Assembly: GCF_040807025.1 (NCBI RefSeq)
Contig: NC_090945.1
Coordinates: 38,433,088-38,497,087 of the forward strand
Length of the DNA: 64,000 nucleotides
Source: Struthio camelus
Lineage: Eukaryota; Chordata; Aves; Struthioniformes; Struthionidae
Direction of reading: 5' to 3'
Under the pieces are notes generated by a model. The model worked only from the letters and a program-made list of their open reading frames with translations. It searched no databases and was not told where the DNA came from. This document shows positions 1-15,200 of this stretch, piece after piece (the first letter of the stretch is position 1; the number at the start of each line of letters is the position of its first letter). The position numbers and the translations under genes are program-made.

Positions 1-3000
1 CTTCCTGGCAAACTCACGCCAGAGCTGTAGAGATGCTGTCCTGTTGCACTATGAAAGTAGAAGAGAGGCAGGCAATGGAGCAGGGGATGCCTAATTGTCA
101 GCTGTCTTAATCACAGCCTGCTCCACTAGGTGGGAAAACAAATCTCAGGAGTAGACAAAACGTAGCAAAATAGGCAAGATAACAAAGCGACAAGGGAGCA
201 GAACTCCACTTTTTGTCGTTAGTGAGGTACAGAGTGGTTCATCTATCTCAAACTTTACCATGTTTGTTGGAGTATGTATGTAGCACAGAGGTTGTCAAAA
301 CTGTTATCTTAAATCCACTAATTTGTTTGTACTGGTCCTCTGCTCCTGCTCCACTTAATAAATGGTGTGAAACATGCTATATGCTTCATGTATGGCAAGC
401 TTCAAATAAAGAAGCAAGGAGCTGCTTCTTTTTTGGAGGACCTTCCTAGTGCAGTCATCATTAGTTCTACCTTTAATTCCTAACAAATCAAACTGCTGGC
501 CCTGCTGATGTTGAGGAGGGATAGATAGAAACTTGCTTCCTCCCCGTAGCTAGACAGTTGGTTCATTCCTGTTTTCCTGCTATTCTTTTCAAGAATTTCT
601 TTAGAGTCACCGTCAAGGAATAATTCAAATTTCTCCAGTGGTTTTACTGAGTATTGTAAAGTTGTGTGCAAGCAGGTTGCACTAGAGTTAACCAATAAAA
701 TAATGGCTATAGATAGAACTTGTTACATTCAAACAAAATTAAGAAGGTGTAACAAAAGTGACAGTAAGGAGGCAAGAATGAAAATCTTCTTTTGTCCTCA
801 TTCATTCATATGGGAAACAGACCCTCGTGAGTATACTAAGCTCAACCAAAGTTATAATGTAAGCTTTCTATTCTGACAAAAGGAATGGATAAAGAAAAAA
901 AGAGCTAGCCAAGACCTCATTTTCAAGAAATGTAACAGCCTGACACTTGATGCTTCTCAGCTGCAGACTGAAAGTCTGCAAAAGAGAGAAGAAATTCCCA
1001 AGATAAATAAGGCTGATTTTCATGAACATAGTCAATTAACTGAGGCCTTTATATCACAGCACTGCTTGGGAGACAGAGAGACTAAATTTGTTTCAGCAAA
1101 CATCAGTTTAGCCAGTAACTATAGCAGAACCAGGATCAGACTTATCTCAGTAAAGGTAAAGGAGGATGCTGTGATAGCAGAAGCTAATAGTGCAGGTGAT
1201 CTCATCAACATGAAATTTCAATCGCAAACCACAGGTCTTGTTGGCAACACCATCCTTTGCTATGGAAATCTACATATATGTTTTATAGCAGTAACATCTG
1301 GGAGAAAGGGCTTGTGAATTCTTAGCTTGAATCAGGAAAATGTCCTGTTTTTTTTAATAGTTACAAAGCTGATACAGAGCAACACTTTTTTTTTTTTTCC
1401 AATCTCTTTCTCTATTTCTGCTGATTCTGTTGCAGGTACTATGATGGTTTTGGCAGGAGTAACTTATAAAATAAGAGAAACAGTGCAGTCAGTAAGAAGG
1501 CTGGCTAAGGTTTGTTTGTATAAATATGCTAGGTTTAATCATAGGGTTAATTATATTTGCATGTCTGGCTATAGCTTAATGCAAATACAATTCTAGTTAA
1601 AACTAGTTTGGCGTTAAGTGTGTTACATATTGATACGCAGACTTGTTTACGCTAAGAGAGGGTTGCTGGATTTTTTCTTTACATCGTTGCTAAACTCTGC
1701 ATGCAAAATTGTACCTTTAAAAGATACAACTTTAAAGAAAAACAGTGGATGTGTGAAATGTTTAGAACAGACCCCAAGTTTTACCTGACCTGTATAACAT
1801 TGCAGACTTGGGTCCCCAGTCTTGGCTACCGCACAAGCAGGTATTTAACTTCATCCCTATTATTAACACACCTGATCATGCACTCAAGTGAACAGATTGC
1901 TGAATGTTCTCCAAATCAGCATCAGAACACGAACAAGGCTTGTCACTTCCACCAAGGCCATGAATATAATAGAATTAAAACAGTACTAGAACCTTGTTTA
2001 AAATCAACAGTACCCTGGAGAAGTCAGGATAAAAGTAGCAAGGGTATTACAGATCAGTGTAGTGTTAGAACTACATAGGGAAGCTTGCCTGAATGCTCAC
2101 TACTAGCAAGCTTTGTCAGTCACTTACTTTTATTGACTTTGAAATTAATAAAATTAATAGTAATAAAAAGAGAGTTTAGATATCTAGCTAACAGCAGCTG
2201 CTTGTTTCCATAAAAGCCACAGAGGGAACACAAAAAATTCCCATGGGAGAGCATGTATTCTGTGGCTCTGAAGAGCGCTAGTTTACAAAACAGTAGCCTA
2301 TTTATAGTATTTGTCTAAGTGTATACTTGGACTTGAAAGTGAAGGAACCTTTCTTTTGTAATCTATATCTAGCCATGGTAGTTTAACTGTCATGGTAAAC
2401 AAAGCAGGTTTGGTGGGAGCAAATCCTAATAACGTTTCCCCTAGTATTGAAAATAATTTAGTCACAGTTGTAACATTTAAACCCTTTACAAGAGCATTAA
2501 ACAACAGTTCATAGGAAACCACTGTGGAAACCTATTTTTAGTAACATTGCTCTTTCCTACTACAGATTGGTCTTAGTGTTGAATACCCCCGCCCAAAGCC
2601 ATAACAGAGGCAAATTCTTTCAGAACTGCCATGAATTTCTTGTCTATATCTCCAATGATAATTCTACAAAATTTAAGATTCATGTTTTGACTTAAGTGTG
2701 AATACTTATATCATCTTTATTTCAAATACTGTCTGATACTGCCCTGGTCTCCCATGCAATTAACATTTTGTTCAGTCACGTTACTTTGGCCATAAAGAGT
2801 CCCCCCTAAAAGTTATATTTTATAATACAGTAATTCAGTGCATCAACTCTGGAAAAAATATTTGCACAGATGTGAAAAAGACAGTCTTAGAAAGAGAAAA
2901 AAAAAAGTCATGTATTCAGCTAACTAGAATAGCCACTAGCTGTGCAGCAGGCAACACACATTCTGTTCAATTAAGGAAGTTTCTGGAGTGACTTCCTTTA

Positions 3001-6000
3001 GAAAATGCCTTTTGTCATCCGATAAATACAGATCATGTATAGTCCAAGGGCAACCAAAAGCAATGAGAAATAAAAAAATTCAGCACCTAGGGAGCGCTAA
3101 ACATCAAAAATATTTGTGTCCAAGAGCCCATCTTCACAGAGAAAATTCCCAAACTTGCTTTTTCAAAGTCAGAACAAATAGATGTTACCTCAGGAGCCAA
3201 ACAGACTGCTGTAGTCTAATTGTTTCTTCATAGCATGCTTCTGCTGTGGGCAGGTGACAAATGTCCTACAAAAGACCCTAGTGCAGGGAAAAAATAAACA
3301 ATCGATATCATAAATCTTTTCCGGATTCATCAATCAATCTTTTCCAGAAGACAAGAGCTAGAGAAATAGAAAAGAAACCAGTAGATTTTTTATTCCCTAG
3401 TGCTTTCAAGGGTTATTCTGAGGGTCCTCATCACCTTCAGAGACAATGCTTTTGTTTTGTGTGGGCTATATCTTGTAATGGAAAATGTTTTTAAAGTTTT
3501 AATAGCAGAAACCAGCCTGAAAGCAGTTGCTTATTAGCAGTAAGAGGTAGGCCCAGCTGCCCAAGTAGGAGAGCTGAAGGCAATTTTAGGACGTTCAGAG
3601 GCAGTGCCAAACAAGTTTTCAGAAATTTACAGGATTCATGTATCTTTTGACCCTCTTACTGATCCTGACATTATAAAAGCAATATTTATTTTTCAAAAAA
3701 AACTAGTTTGGGGGAATTGAACTGTTAACGAGAGTATCTTTAAATATGGTTCTCATTAACAAGGTGTTACCACAGTTTTCTTGACTAGAAGCTGGTATTC
3801 CTTTGGGTATTATTAACAGCTGTAATCAGAGGCTGTTAAGTATTACCAAGATTAAGTAGCTTGTCATTCAGAGTTATATAACTGGAGAGGAGGGAATAAG
3901 AATCAATTCCCTTCTAGCACTCATGGGTCAAATATTTATTGTAGCTTAGCTAGTATAACGGATTTGAACCACGTAATAAGCTTGAACAAAAGCAAGATAA
4001 CACAATATGTCTCCTGCAGCTATGGTCAAAGTGATAGTTCTTTCACAGTTTCTATTAAGCAAAGCAATGAGCCTGCACGTGTTATTTTGCGAAAAATACC
4101 CCTTGGCATAAGCAGTACTAGAAAACAACTAAACAGACAAAAGTGCCTCCGTCAGAAAGTCTCCTCAATTATCATCTTCAGTGTTGCTCAAAAGGCTACC
4201 ATGCAATAAAACTTACCCTAATTCAGCAGGAGACCTCAATACCCATGTTATTCGTAGAAAAATGCTTACAGTTATAATACTAGATGAGTTGCATGAATAT
4301 TAATAGCGCTAGGAGCCCTAATATAGATAGTTCTCAAACTTTGCAGACTTGTTCGGTATTATGCCTATCAGGCCTCCTGGGAGCGTGCCTAATTGACACA
4401 AAACTGAAAACAGTTGCTAGAGCTGAGAAAACATTCATGATAGTTCCTAATGCTGCTTGTAGTGCAACTAAGCCCAATTTAGCAGCAGATTTTGAGGGGA
4501 GAGGGGGAGGAGTGGAGGGAATGTTAAAAAAAAAGAGAACTGCTGCATACAAGACGATAGAGAAAATGATGTGCGCTTAGGCTCAGCACGCAGAGACCAG
4601 CCAGGCATACCCCAGCGGACTGCATCGCTCCCTTCCCAGGGGAGCCTGGATTGCAGCAGAAATCGTCCCTTTAAGTCTCCAGTTTGTTGTGTTAATGATG
4701 CTGCATACAAAAGCCTTATGCTACCTAGCAACTGTTGCTAGACAAGGGTGTGGCCTCCTAGAGTTATGTTAATACTACTACCAGTAAAAAGTGATCGTTT
4801 TACTGTCTGATCTGCCAAAGTGGCCAATCCGAAAAGGTCCAAACAGTTGCTGGGGATTTGGCTTTTTACTCAAGAAATGATGATTCTTAAAAATGTGTTG
4901 AAATCTTAGAACATGCTTGGGATCTCTTTATAAAACATTAAGTCTTTCTTAGTTTCTCCCACTGACTTGGCAGAGGCTTCAGGACACAAGCTGGGCTTTC
5001 GCTCATGCACTTGCAGTGGACAGGGCGCTGAGTGTTGGGCTGCCGCTTCATGGCATGCTGGCTCCAGGGGCTGTGCCAGCGTCACACGTTACCTACCACT
5101 CCCTCTCACCTCCATACTGCAGAGCCTTGTCCCCCTCCGTGACTGCAATAACAGTATTTTGTACAGCCCTAATGAAAAACAGATCAGAAATAACTCCTTT
5201 TTAGGAAGGTTATTTTTAAGCTTAGTCAGCTATCGCCTCTTTTTTTTTTCTACAGTGTGGCACTATAAATAACTGTGGGAACATCACTGGGAGGTGGTAC
5301 ACTGAAGCCAGGGGGCAATGAGCGTCTAAGGAAGTGGAAACTTCTGAAACCCAGACTCTTATCAAAGCTAGTATTTGGAGAATTTGTGTTTCATATAGTC
5401 TCCCAAAGGCTTCAGTCATCTCTGTTAAATTATTGTTAAAGCAAACACAAAACAGAGGTTCCTGAACAGTTGGCAGAAGTGCATTGACCTTAACAGGACC
5501 AGGATGTCACCCATTTAAATAAAAGGGCGATCAAATTGTTCTTGTGGTTTCAACAAAAACTTACCTGTCCCATAGCTGCCATAAAGCTTTCCAAGACAGA
5601 TACGACCTGATCTTCTAATGCAGAAGACGAAACACCAGGTATTTCAGAACTTTCGCTTTACAGCGCGAAGGAGGGTGTCAAACTTGGTTCGTTTTCTGCT
5701 GCCTGTCATTTGGATTTTAAGCATTGCTGGCTTCCATATGCACTTGATATTCAGGGCTGAGTATCTTTGGTGATGGGAGGAGGTTTGTGCCCTAACATTC
5801 AAATTTGTTTTGAAACAACAGTATACTTGGATCCAAGTTTTAGTTTCGCCTCCAAATTTATTCAAATGCTTTTAGTCCATACATAGTGCTAGCTGCTTTT
5901 TTGTTGTTGCGTTTTCAGGAAGGTCTTTTAATAAATGCTTCTATAATTGCTTACATATTGATTTCATAAATATTCAGTTATTTCTGAAATTTGTAACTGT

Positions 6001-9000
6001 AGTTCCTGAAAATTTAACATTAACAAAAACCAAATCCTTCACTTTCTTTGTCTTGTCTCTCCCCATTAAGTAAAATTCTGCAAGTGCTATATGCAGGTAA
6101 CATGCCGAGGATTACAGAGGAGTTCAGCAAACTGGCTGTAGAACTCAGCTTTGGTGTGTGACATTATGATGGAAGAATATGTTTCTGTTTAAAAAGTCAC
6201 AGCAAAAATAATCTTCTTTTAAAATCTTGTTGGATAATGGAAGATGATAATTGTTTAAAATGTATAGAATTAGCTCGATTTTTAAAGTAACTGCATTAAG
6301 TTTGCAGTCAGATGATTACGTCTGATGTTTTACAATGACTACAGGAACCAAGGAGGATTTTTTATCATTATACATACACAGAATCTAGATATAATGTAGG
6401 AGGATTTGCTCTTTGAAGCAGTAGGTACTTGTCATGGGCAGTGTCAAAGTACTGAACCTGATGAACAAATATTGCTTAATGACATATTTTCCTAGTTAAT
6501 TTTTTTTCCTTGTCAGTCTTGCATCGCCCAAAATAGATTACAATCTTGCCTATCATTTTTTATGAAAAGTAGCTGCAGTATATTTCCTTAATATACATGT
6601 ATGACCGTTCTAATATCAGAAGCCTAATGGGTAAAAGCACTAGGCTTTCTCTGATGAAGTCCTAAATTCTGTTTCAGAATGGCTCCCCTGTGATATGAAT
6701 TTCATTATTTAAATCTAATTTCTAATAGCCTTAATTAGTAGTCTCTGTTTAAGTGACGGCCAGCAATGGAATGTCAACCACTTCGGCCTTTCAGGTTGTA
6801 TTAAGAAAGAAAAGATTTCTACCAAAATGAACGCAAAGAAAAATAGTATCTGACAACACTGAATGCTTGAAACCTCTCTCAGTCTCTACTTCCTCATCAG
6901 CAACAAACTTCCTTATAATCTTAGTTAGATGCTAAAAGCCAGAGCCCTAAAGAATTCAGGTGCCTAAAATCTGGGTGAGGCAGTGCCTAACTTGTAGGCT
7001 TTACCTACAGTGACAGCAAAACCTGCCCATCAAATTGTTCTTCACCTGAACCAACTAGCAACGACCTGCACTAAAAGTCCTTATATCTTAGCTCTTGGGA
7101 GCAATTCAACCTAGCCCCAGAAATGCTTCAGTGTGTTGGGTCTCGCCTGGAGTGACCTCGTCCACCCCAATTTGCCTTTGTATGGCCCTCTTATGCTTAC
7201 ACTTCAAGCAGTAACCCCACAACTTTCTGTTCCTGGCTCCTTGTGCTCTGTGGTTGGCTGTCCTGGCTTGAGATTAGAGACAAGCATCAAAAGAAAACCA
7301 AGGCTCGTTCCCTGAGGGCTCCTACCTGAGGAAATAGGCAGCATGATGCTAGGGCCTGTGGCAGTGACTCTTCCGTGCAATATGCACAATGAAGCCTTGG
7401 GGTAACTGCAACCTAAATAATGGCTTTATGTGGACCTGCTGCCATCTGCGCCAGAACTCTGGTTTGGGCGTGTTGACCTTGGATGGTGTCTGGAAACAAC
7501 AGATGTCTGGAAGAGGGCTCTTAATAAGCAGTATATTGGATTGGAAAGTAGCCATTAGGTGTGAATGCTGAAGACAGAGGTTTACCAAAAAAATTTTTTC
7601 CCATATTCTTGCAGTAGGTTTTAACTGGCCTGTTTTGTGTTAGTCTAAATGGGAAATAAGACATATGCCTGTGCTGAGTGTTTCTCTCGGCTCGCTCTAG
7701 TATAGGGGTTCTACATGGACTGTTCTTCCAAGGCTCCTAATTCTTCAGGAGTTAGGCTGTCTGTAACGTGAAAACTGGAACATCAGGCAACAAATGCCTT
7801 GTCAGCTAGCTCACCAGTGCTTCAGAGCAATGGCTAGGCTTAAAACAAGACAAATGGTGATAGTGTGGAATTATTATTTGTTATTGCTACTAAACGTTTC
7901 TCGCTGCTTGGTATTGCTTGAAATCAGGTACTTTAAGGTTTCAGCAGGCAGGCATAGCAAAAGGAGGCGGAAAAAAAAAAGACAGTTTTAAGTTGTATAC
8001 CCAGGATCAATTGCAGTCCGATTCGTTTTGCCCGAAATCGTTCCATGCAGGCTAGAAAGTATCTGTAGCAAAACGTTTGTTCCGTCACTGCAAATTGCAG
8101 GTAAGGCTCTTTGATCCCTTGCAGATATTTACTAGGGCACAGAGAGAGATTTATAATTCTGACTTCAACGGAGCTACACTGATTTACATCAGCTGAGGAG
8201 CATCTGTATGCTCTTTAGCCTTATCTGCGTGACAACATGTCCATCTTCTCATGTGACTTGACTGTTTTCTGTTCTTAGGCTCTAGTCTTTTGCACGTTAG
8301 CGGGTGTCATGGTAACTGAGAAGCAACTGCATGCAGTAGGCTAGCAAAAAAAAAACAACTGCTGAAGGCTAGGAAATAAGTGGAAGGAATATTTTAGTAA
8401 TGCAAAAACAAGAAAGACACTTCAAACTGATTTTTTGTGTGTTTTTCTGTAAAGTAACATCAGAATAGTAAATAAACTACACAGCTGGAACTTGTAAAAT
8501 CAGTTTGATGCTTCAGTTAAACACACTTTGGCAGGAGATACTGATATGGTTTCAAGTTCAGGCAGTTTTTCCTGCCCCCATAGGGAGCTGTAAGGTCTGG
8601 AAATGCTCAGGTTCACGTTCAGTCAGGTGTCTTTGGCCAGAGAAGGAAAGATGAAACTCTCCTTAGTACTGAAGGGGACTGAGTAAAACCATTTATAGCC
8701 CTCATTCCCAAAGGGTGTATAAGAAGTGTGGAGGGAGTGTGCTACGGTGTGGGCCTCTGGGTGTTGCCTGGTTGTGAAGGTTAGCCAGTTTTGATTGCCT
8801 GATGAGAATGAGCTGCTCTGAGGAGCTATGAGGTGGGTTGTGCTGGGGTACAGCCCACTGGTTGGTTGTGGCTTGGTGATACGGGGGTGCCTCAGCGAGG
8901 TTCACTGCACGTTTTAATCCAGATTGAAGTGTGCTGAGGGACCAGAAGTTTGGAAAACACAGACTCAAAAAATCTGGTTCAGGATGACTCCTCTTTTAAA

Positions 9001-10722
9001 ATCTACTGGCTACTAGATAGTCTAAAGATAAATGGGGGACTAGGAATGAGCTTGGCCTATAACTTCCAAATACTGGGATTTCACCTGTGCTGATTTTCTC
9101 CAGCCATATCCATGTGTCCTGGGAAAACAGAGGCTCTTTTTCAAGTGAGATGAAGACACTGCAGGGGAGGCATCTTCATAACTGCAGGATCTTAGGGATG
9201 CTAGAAACTTTTCTAAGTGTCTGAGCTAGCAAACATCTCTACTTTGGCCAGCTCCTGATGGTAGCTCAGAGTTCCTGTGTCAGTGGAGGAAAAGGGAGTT
9301 TTCTTCAGAAGAAGCCTAGTGCAAGGAATGCATCCTGGTCCTAGGTTAATTATCCTTGTTATTAGAAATGTGTCGTTTCTTACTTCGGCTTTGCATTTGT
9401 GGCAGCTTTCAGCTGCTGAATCTTTTGATCTAGGCTGTAGATTCAACAACCCTCTATAGTAAGAAATTTTCCTGTGTAGGTACATATAAACTGTTAAAAT
9501 TTTGACTGGAATGTGTCACGTGGTGAAATAATACCTAAAGCATAGTATTGCTTTCATATAAATTATTCTTCACTGAGGTAGATTCATACTTACAAGGTTA
9601 CAGGCCTAGTGTAAGGTGAATCTGTGTAGAATCATTTTCATGTAATGGCACCCAAAAGAAGCACTTCTGAGTTGTAGGTATAGCAATTACTAAAAGAAGT
9701 CTTACAGGAATTGGGAAATTGAACAGCTTCTTGCAAACAGGTATTGCCTAGTTATTCTGCAAACAGAAGCACTTTTTTCTTTCTCTGGTGGTCATTTTCA
9801 AAACAAGACCATTCAAAATTATGGTATTCTGCTTTTTATTTTCATAGGAAAATTAGTAAATGTTTGGCTTGCTTTCTGTTTTTCTGTCCATCACTAGAAA
9901 TTACATCTATCTAAATATAAGAAAGCTATCATGATGTGTAGATGTCATTTAGTTTCAATGCTTTTATAATGGAATAAGATAAGTATTTAATGAGGCAACA
10001 TCGTGTTTTATATTAGCTGACCTTTTACCAATATGTATGCTTTTTGAGGCTTCTTTAAAACCCAACATACTTTATTTGATACTTCTCAGGTTTCTTCAAT
10101 AATATAAATAAGAGACTCTATTTTTTTGTTTTTATTAGGGAAAACATATTAAATGCCAGCCTTTTTTCATACTAATTGGAAGAATTTACGAGGCATATTT
10201 CATTCTGGCATGGGGCACTCACAGCATACTTTTTGCACATCATCCAGTCATCTGCCCAAACTCTTTCATACGTTGATCTTGTCAAATAACCTGTACACTT
10301 GACACACAAAATGAAAAATATTTATTTTAAAATGTTGTTAAAGAATAAACCAAAGCAATTATTGTGGGGCAAGCAGAGGAATTGATCAGCTGTGTTGTTG
10401 GATCTGTGTTGCTGAACCAAGAAGAATATGGAGTCTTTGCAGCAAAGTGGAGCGGGGCAGAGAAAGAGAAACGCTGATGCTGTAGTCCCAAAGTTACAGT
10501 GTCCTTGAATGAGTGAATGAAAAAGAGAATGTGTGGGAGAAGGGGGGGTTCTGAGTCAGACAGTTTCTGTAGTTTACTTTAAACAGCCATGAGACAAAAA
10601 TAGAAACAAAGCAGCTGGATTCCTTGGTTCTTGTTCTTTCCCTGCCTGTTCTTCTTGGCTGTTATGCCATGCTCACTCTTGCATGCTTTCATCTGGGTGG
10701 GTATCCAGTGACCCTGGCTTTT

Positions 10723-10744
10723 CCTTTTTTTTTTTTTTTTTTCC
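10723..10744 (+). repeat. Poly(T) tract
   Basis: About 18 uninterrupted T, bounded by CC. No SINE or LINE body is recognisable beside it. Confidence 0.85.
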
Positions 10745-12228
10745 TGTTTCCCTTATGTGAACCTGCCTTTAACAGTACAGGTAGACACATTTGCCACTAC
10801 TTAAGCACACTGGTTTAAACATGATCATAGGACTGAGGATGTATATATTAACCAGGAAAAGAACAACAACCCTGTTGGCTTTACCTCTGAACTGATAATG
10901 AACATAAGCCTAAACACACTTAAACAATCTGTCTGTGAAAATCATCTTCTGGCCTTCTCTGCTTATAGATATCCAGCAGCTCTGTCTTTCAGATGCTGGC
11001 ACTGCTACTGTTACATCGAAGTGTTCTCTCTGTTGCTCTTGGTAGCTAAGGTGCTGCTAGGTGCTAGTCACACCACTAATTCATAGCACCAGATGCCAGA
11101 TGCTGCAGCAGTTGGGTGAGAGGAGACGTGTAAATCTCTGCGAGCTGTGCGACTGCCCACCCGGCTGCCTGGGAGGTCTGGGTTGTACCGGGGGAACTGC
11201 TGTGCTGCAGCTAAGGGAGAGAAGCCTCGCTTGGGGGACCTGTTGTGGGGAGATAATTCTTCTGTTACCTCCAGCTCTGTAAGTCTAGCTAAGAAAAAGC
11301 AAATCATTGAGTTTGCATATGGATAGCAGGTGCAGTGTTCTTTATGTATCTGGAAAGAAAAGTAGCTTTAAGCCTGATTCTGCTTCTCCCTGACTCAAAC
11401 TTAGCAGGAGTAAAACCAGGCCCTGCTATAACCTGGTGACAAGTCAGGCCTGCTCTAAGTTAGCCACAGCTGCCAGGAGAGACAGCCTGAGCTCCATGAG
11501 GCAGGCCTATGTGACTCTTATACGGAGTACATGAGTGAAGAAAAACAGAGCAGCAAATTATGCCAGGAGGAACTCCTTATTACATTTTTCAAGCAGCCAA
11601 GGACAGGGACCAAGGACTGAGAGGTTAATGCGAAAATGGAATAACTTCTATGAATGCAGTAGAATGGATGGGAGGATGCAAGTCATTTGTTTTAGTATTT
11701 TTAATTTCAGCTTTATGTCCAAGTGTAAAACACATCTTATGCACAAATTCAAGAATGTGCAGACTGAAAGTAAAAATGATATATGTGAATTCTTTCATAT
11801 TAATTTGAAAAAGATTAAAGGTTTATTGCTGCAAGGATTACAGTCAAAGTGAATTTTGATGAGGAGGGAGGCAGGACATGTATGTATAGGATCAAGGACC
11901 CATAGAGTGTATTAAGAAGGAGGGCAGAGAAACATCAGAAAATAAGGCACAGGGCTGCATGCAAGAGATAGAGAAAACAAAAACATAAATTTGCCGGGGC
12001 AGGACAAAAGAAGGGTGAGCCACTGGAAATGAGATGCCTGTGTAGATGGATGTGGTCAAAACTCTGAAAAGATGACTAGAAGAGAGGAAGAAATCAGCAG
12101 ACTTTTATTTTTGGCCTCAGTGTTTTGCGTAGAGTGTGGAAAGCATAGGTACTGGGTAAGTCAAAGAGCTGATAGTTTAAAAATTTAATTGCTGTGATTC
12201 AGACCAACAGTGTAATGTGGAAAATACC

Positions 12229-12273
12229 CTAATAATAAAGCAGTAGATTTCCAGCTCTAATAATAAAGCAGTA
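12229..12273 (+). repeat. Tandem duplication, 28-bp period
   Basis: CTAATAATAAAGCAGTA occurs at 12229-12245 and again at 12257-12273, with TTTCCAGCT between. This is a local duplication. Confidence 0.85.
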
Positions 12274-15200
12274 ATCTTCAACCAATGTGTAGTCTATGGG
12301 GAGAAAATCCCCACTGCTCAAAGCCTTCACAAGGTTTAATATATAAGGGACAAACAGAGATGGGATGCAGCAAGCTATGGAGGGGATCCACCAAGCCTCG
12401 TTTGTTACCAGGTGGTATTTGCTGCCGTGCTGGAGAGACAGAGCTTGAGGAGGGGCATGGATGTACAATAGGGTCTTATTTTGGCATGGAGGCACTTGCC
12501 AAAGCCTCCCCAGAGCTGCTGAGGCCCAGGAGCAGGTAACATCCAGGTAACAATGTGGCTCCAGAGCTGGCATAACTTAAGTGTCAAATGTTATTAAGTT
12601 TAAGGAATACTATTGGTGGGAGGGGTGTTGCCTAAGTTTCCTACAACTACACAAATGTCATTAGTTTACTTTACCAGCTGATAGTTAATGACATAAGGAA
12701 AAAAAAATCATGAACCACTGAGACTACATGAAAAGTTATTTAGAGAAGAACAATAATATTATATCTCAGCAACTTTTTCTTTTGTTTGTCACTTGATAGT
12801 TTGCCAGTTGTCAAGAACCACCTTGGTATCTTTGTAGACTGAGAGCCACAGCCTGTGTACACCTGAATTATTTGAAGATTAAAAAAGGCTTCATGATACT
12901 CCTGTTAGAGTCAGTAGAAAGATTCCTATAGAGATGAATGGTAGCTGGACTGAATCCAAAACCATCACATGCCTCTTTGTAGTGGTTGCATAAACAGAGG
13001 ATGAGTTGATCATTTCCCACTCTCTTCTGCTCTTGTCTAAGATCTTTCTTGCAACAGATAATTATAAATAAAAAGCAATGAACTTCCCCTTTAATGCATT
13101 TGAAGCTTTGGCATGAAGTGGTGTAAACAAGTTCTGAGGTCTAGTGTATGGGAGTATTAAACCTAATTATTAGTTTAGTAAATAAAGTGAAACTTGATCA
13201 AAAACTGAGGGAGCAGTTTACCGCTGGTGTTGTTTTATGCCAATATCTTCATAAATGATATTAACTCAGGTCTCATGTGGCTCGTCTTGCATTCACAGAA
13301 TAGATGCAATCTTTGCAAAATAAATAAAACAGAAAGGAGCTAGTTTATTCTACTGAGTGCTGGAACTACAAGTCCTCCCCCAGATCCCAGCTCTTCCAGT
13401 GCTCCTGGAATGCGCAAGCATAATACTTCAATTCATGCCTGCTTCTGGTTTTTGCTTTCAGTTCAGCAGTTTGGCTCAAGCTAGGTAACACAAGGATCCA
13501 TCCTTTTTAGACTATGATCTTTTTACACGTTGACTAGTTTTGCTATTAGTATGTTTTGAAATTTTTCTACAAAACTATTATGATACTATAAAAAGTGTAG
13601 GGAATTATCCATGGTTAAATTAAGCGCTTGCAATATGTTTAATCTTAGGTATTTCAATTACAGCAAAGAGGCCTTTCATTGTTTGTGTGTTTTCTAAAAA
13701 TAAAATCCCTTCTGTGAACCCAAGAACCCAAGTAATGTACAACTACATAAATCCTTGTTTTTCCTCTAGGGTTATAGGCCCTTTATTTTATATCCATCCA
13801 ATTATTTCTCCCTGGTTACTCCTTTTATCTGTGCACTCTGACAGTCACTACTCCACAGACTGCAGTGCTCTTTGCACATCCCCGTGCTGCATAGTGACTC
13901 AAGAGGCCTCTCAGATTAACCCACTCTTAAAAGCTGCACTCTGAATTCTTTTGTATACAAACACTGTGCAGCCTAGCAGGTAGAGAAAACATGTACTTCT
14001 TAAGGAAAATGCTCATAGTTATTCTTAAGAAACATTTTATGGTTTTTTGCTTTTACTTTCTTAAACAGCACCTACTTTGCTGCAAAACACTCTTAAGATT
14101 TATTTAAAATCATGTAAACTTTGGGAAAGTAAGTGCTGTTTTTAAACTATTAGTGTCAACCATGCAGTCCTGTTTAATTTTGAGAAAGCAATAAAAATAC
14201 AGACTGTAATTTTAATTTGCAGTGCTTCAGGAAGTTTGGACTGGACTGCATGACAGGTGTTGGATAAGACTGAAAAGGCATACTTCCAATACCAACTAGA
14301 ACTGAATGAAGATTGTACCACTCTTACATGCGGTGGGTCTCCAAGGCACATACTCTTATTGAAGAAGTTGGGGCTGAGGGTGACCCTCTCTTGTGACCAG
14401 TTTTCTTCCAGCTGAACAACACAGCTCCATCACTGCCCTTTCAGTGGTGATCCTGACAGCACAATGAGTCATCTTGGAGCTTGACAGCTGTAACAAATTC
14501 AGATGGTGATAGATGGATAACTGTGGTCACTAATGTTCCCCAGATCACGTTGCTCTCTCTTCTCTGGGGAGCGACAAGCTTGTAAGCATCCATAGCCAAA
14601 CGTGGGGACAGTGACACAGACCCTCAAATGTGCCCTGGGGAATATAACATAAGATGAGCCATAACCCCTTCCTGTCCCCATGCCATACTTCAAGTGAAAC
14701 TGTATTACTGACAAGACGGATCATCTGCAAACCCAGGGTTCCTTGTTTCAGTCCTGTGATTTACAGTTGGGCATGGAATGTGGTATTGTAATAAAAAGCC
14801 TAAACTGAGCTGAAGTAATATCACTTCTGCAATTGCAAATAGAGATTCCCTCCTGGGGGTGGCAGTCAGCGTGTTATTTTGAACCAGACCTGGCTGTGTT
14901 TAACACAGTGCGAATCATGGGCTGTAAGTAAAGGTACAGTTGGGAGAATCCCCATCAACGTAACTGGAACTGAAAGTGTTCATTTCCTCTTCTAGATTAA
15001 ACAGCAAACCTACCAGCCACTCACTGGAAGGGAGACACATTGGTTTGTTATAATGCCATGACTGAGTATGTATTTAGTAAATCGGGATAAGGGCTTTTTA
15101 GTAATATTATTGCATTCTGTGCATGGTTCACTTGTTCTTAATAGTTTATTTAGACTTCTTATTTTCCTGCAGTGCTGGTTGCTATATTCCATGAGAGAAA

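Noticed and set aside
3845-3910. MIR-like wording (AGATTAAGTAGCTTG ... TATATAACTGG)
   Set aside because: Too short and diverged, and the diagnostic 'ttttacagatgagg' core is absent.
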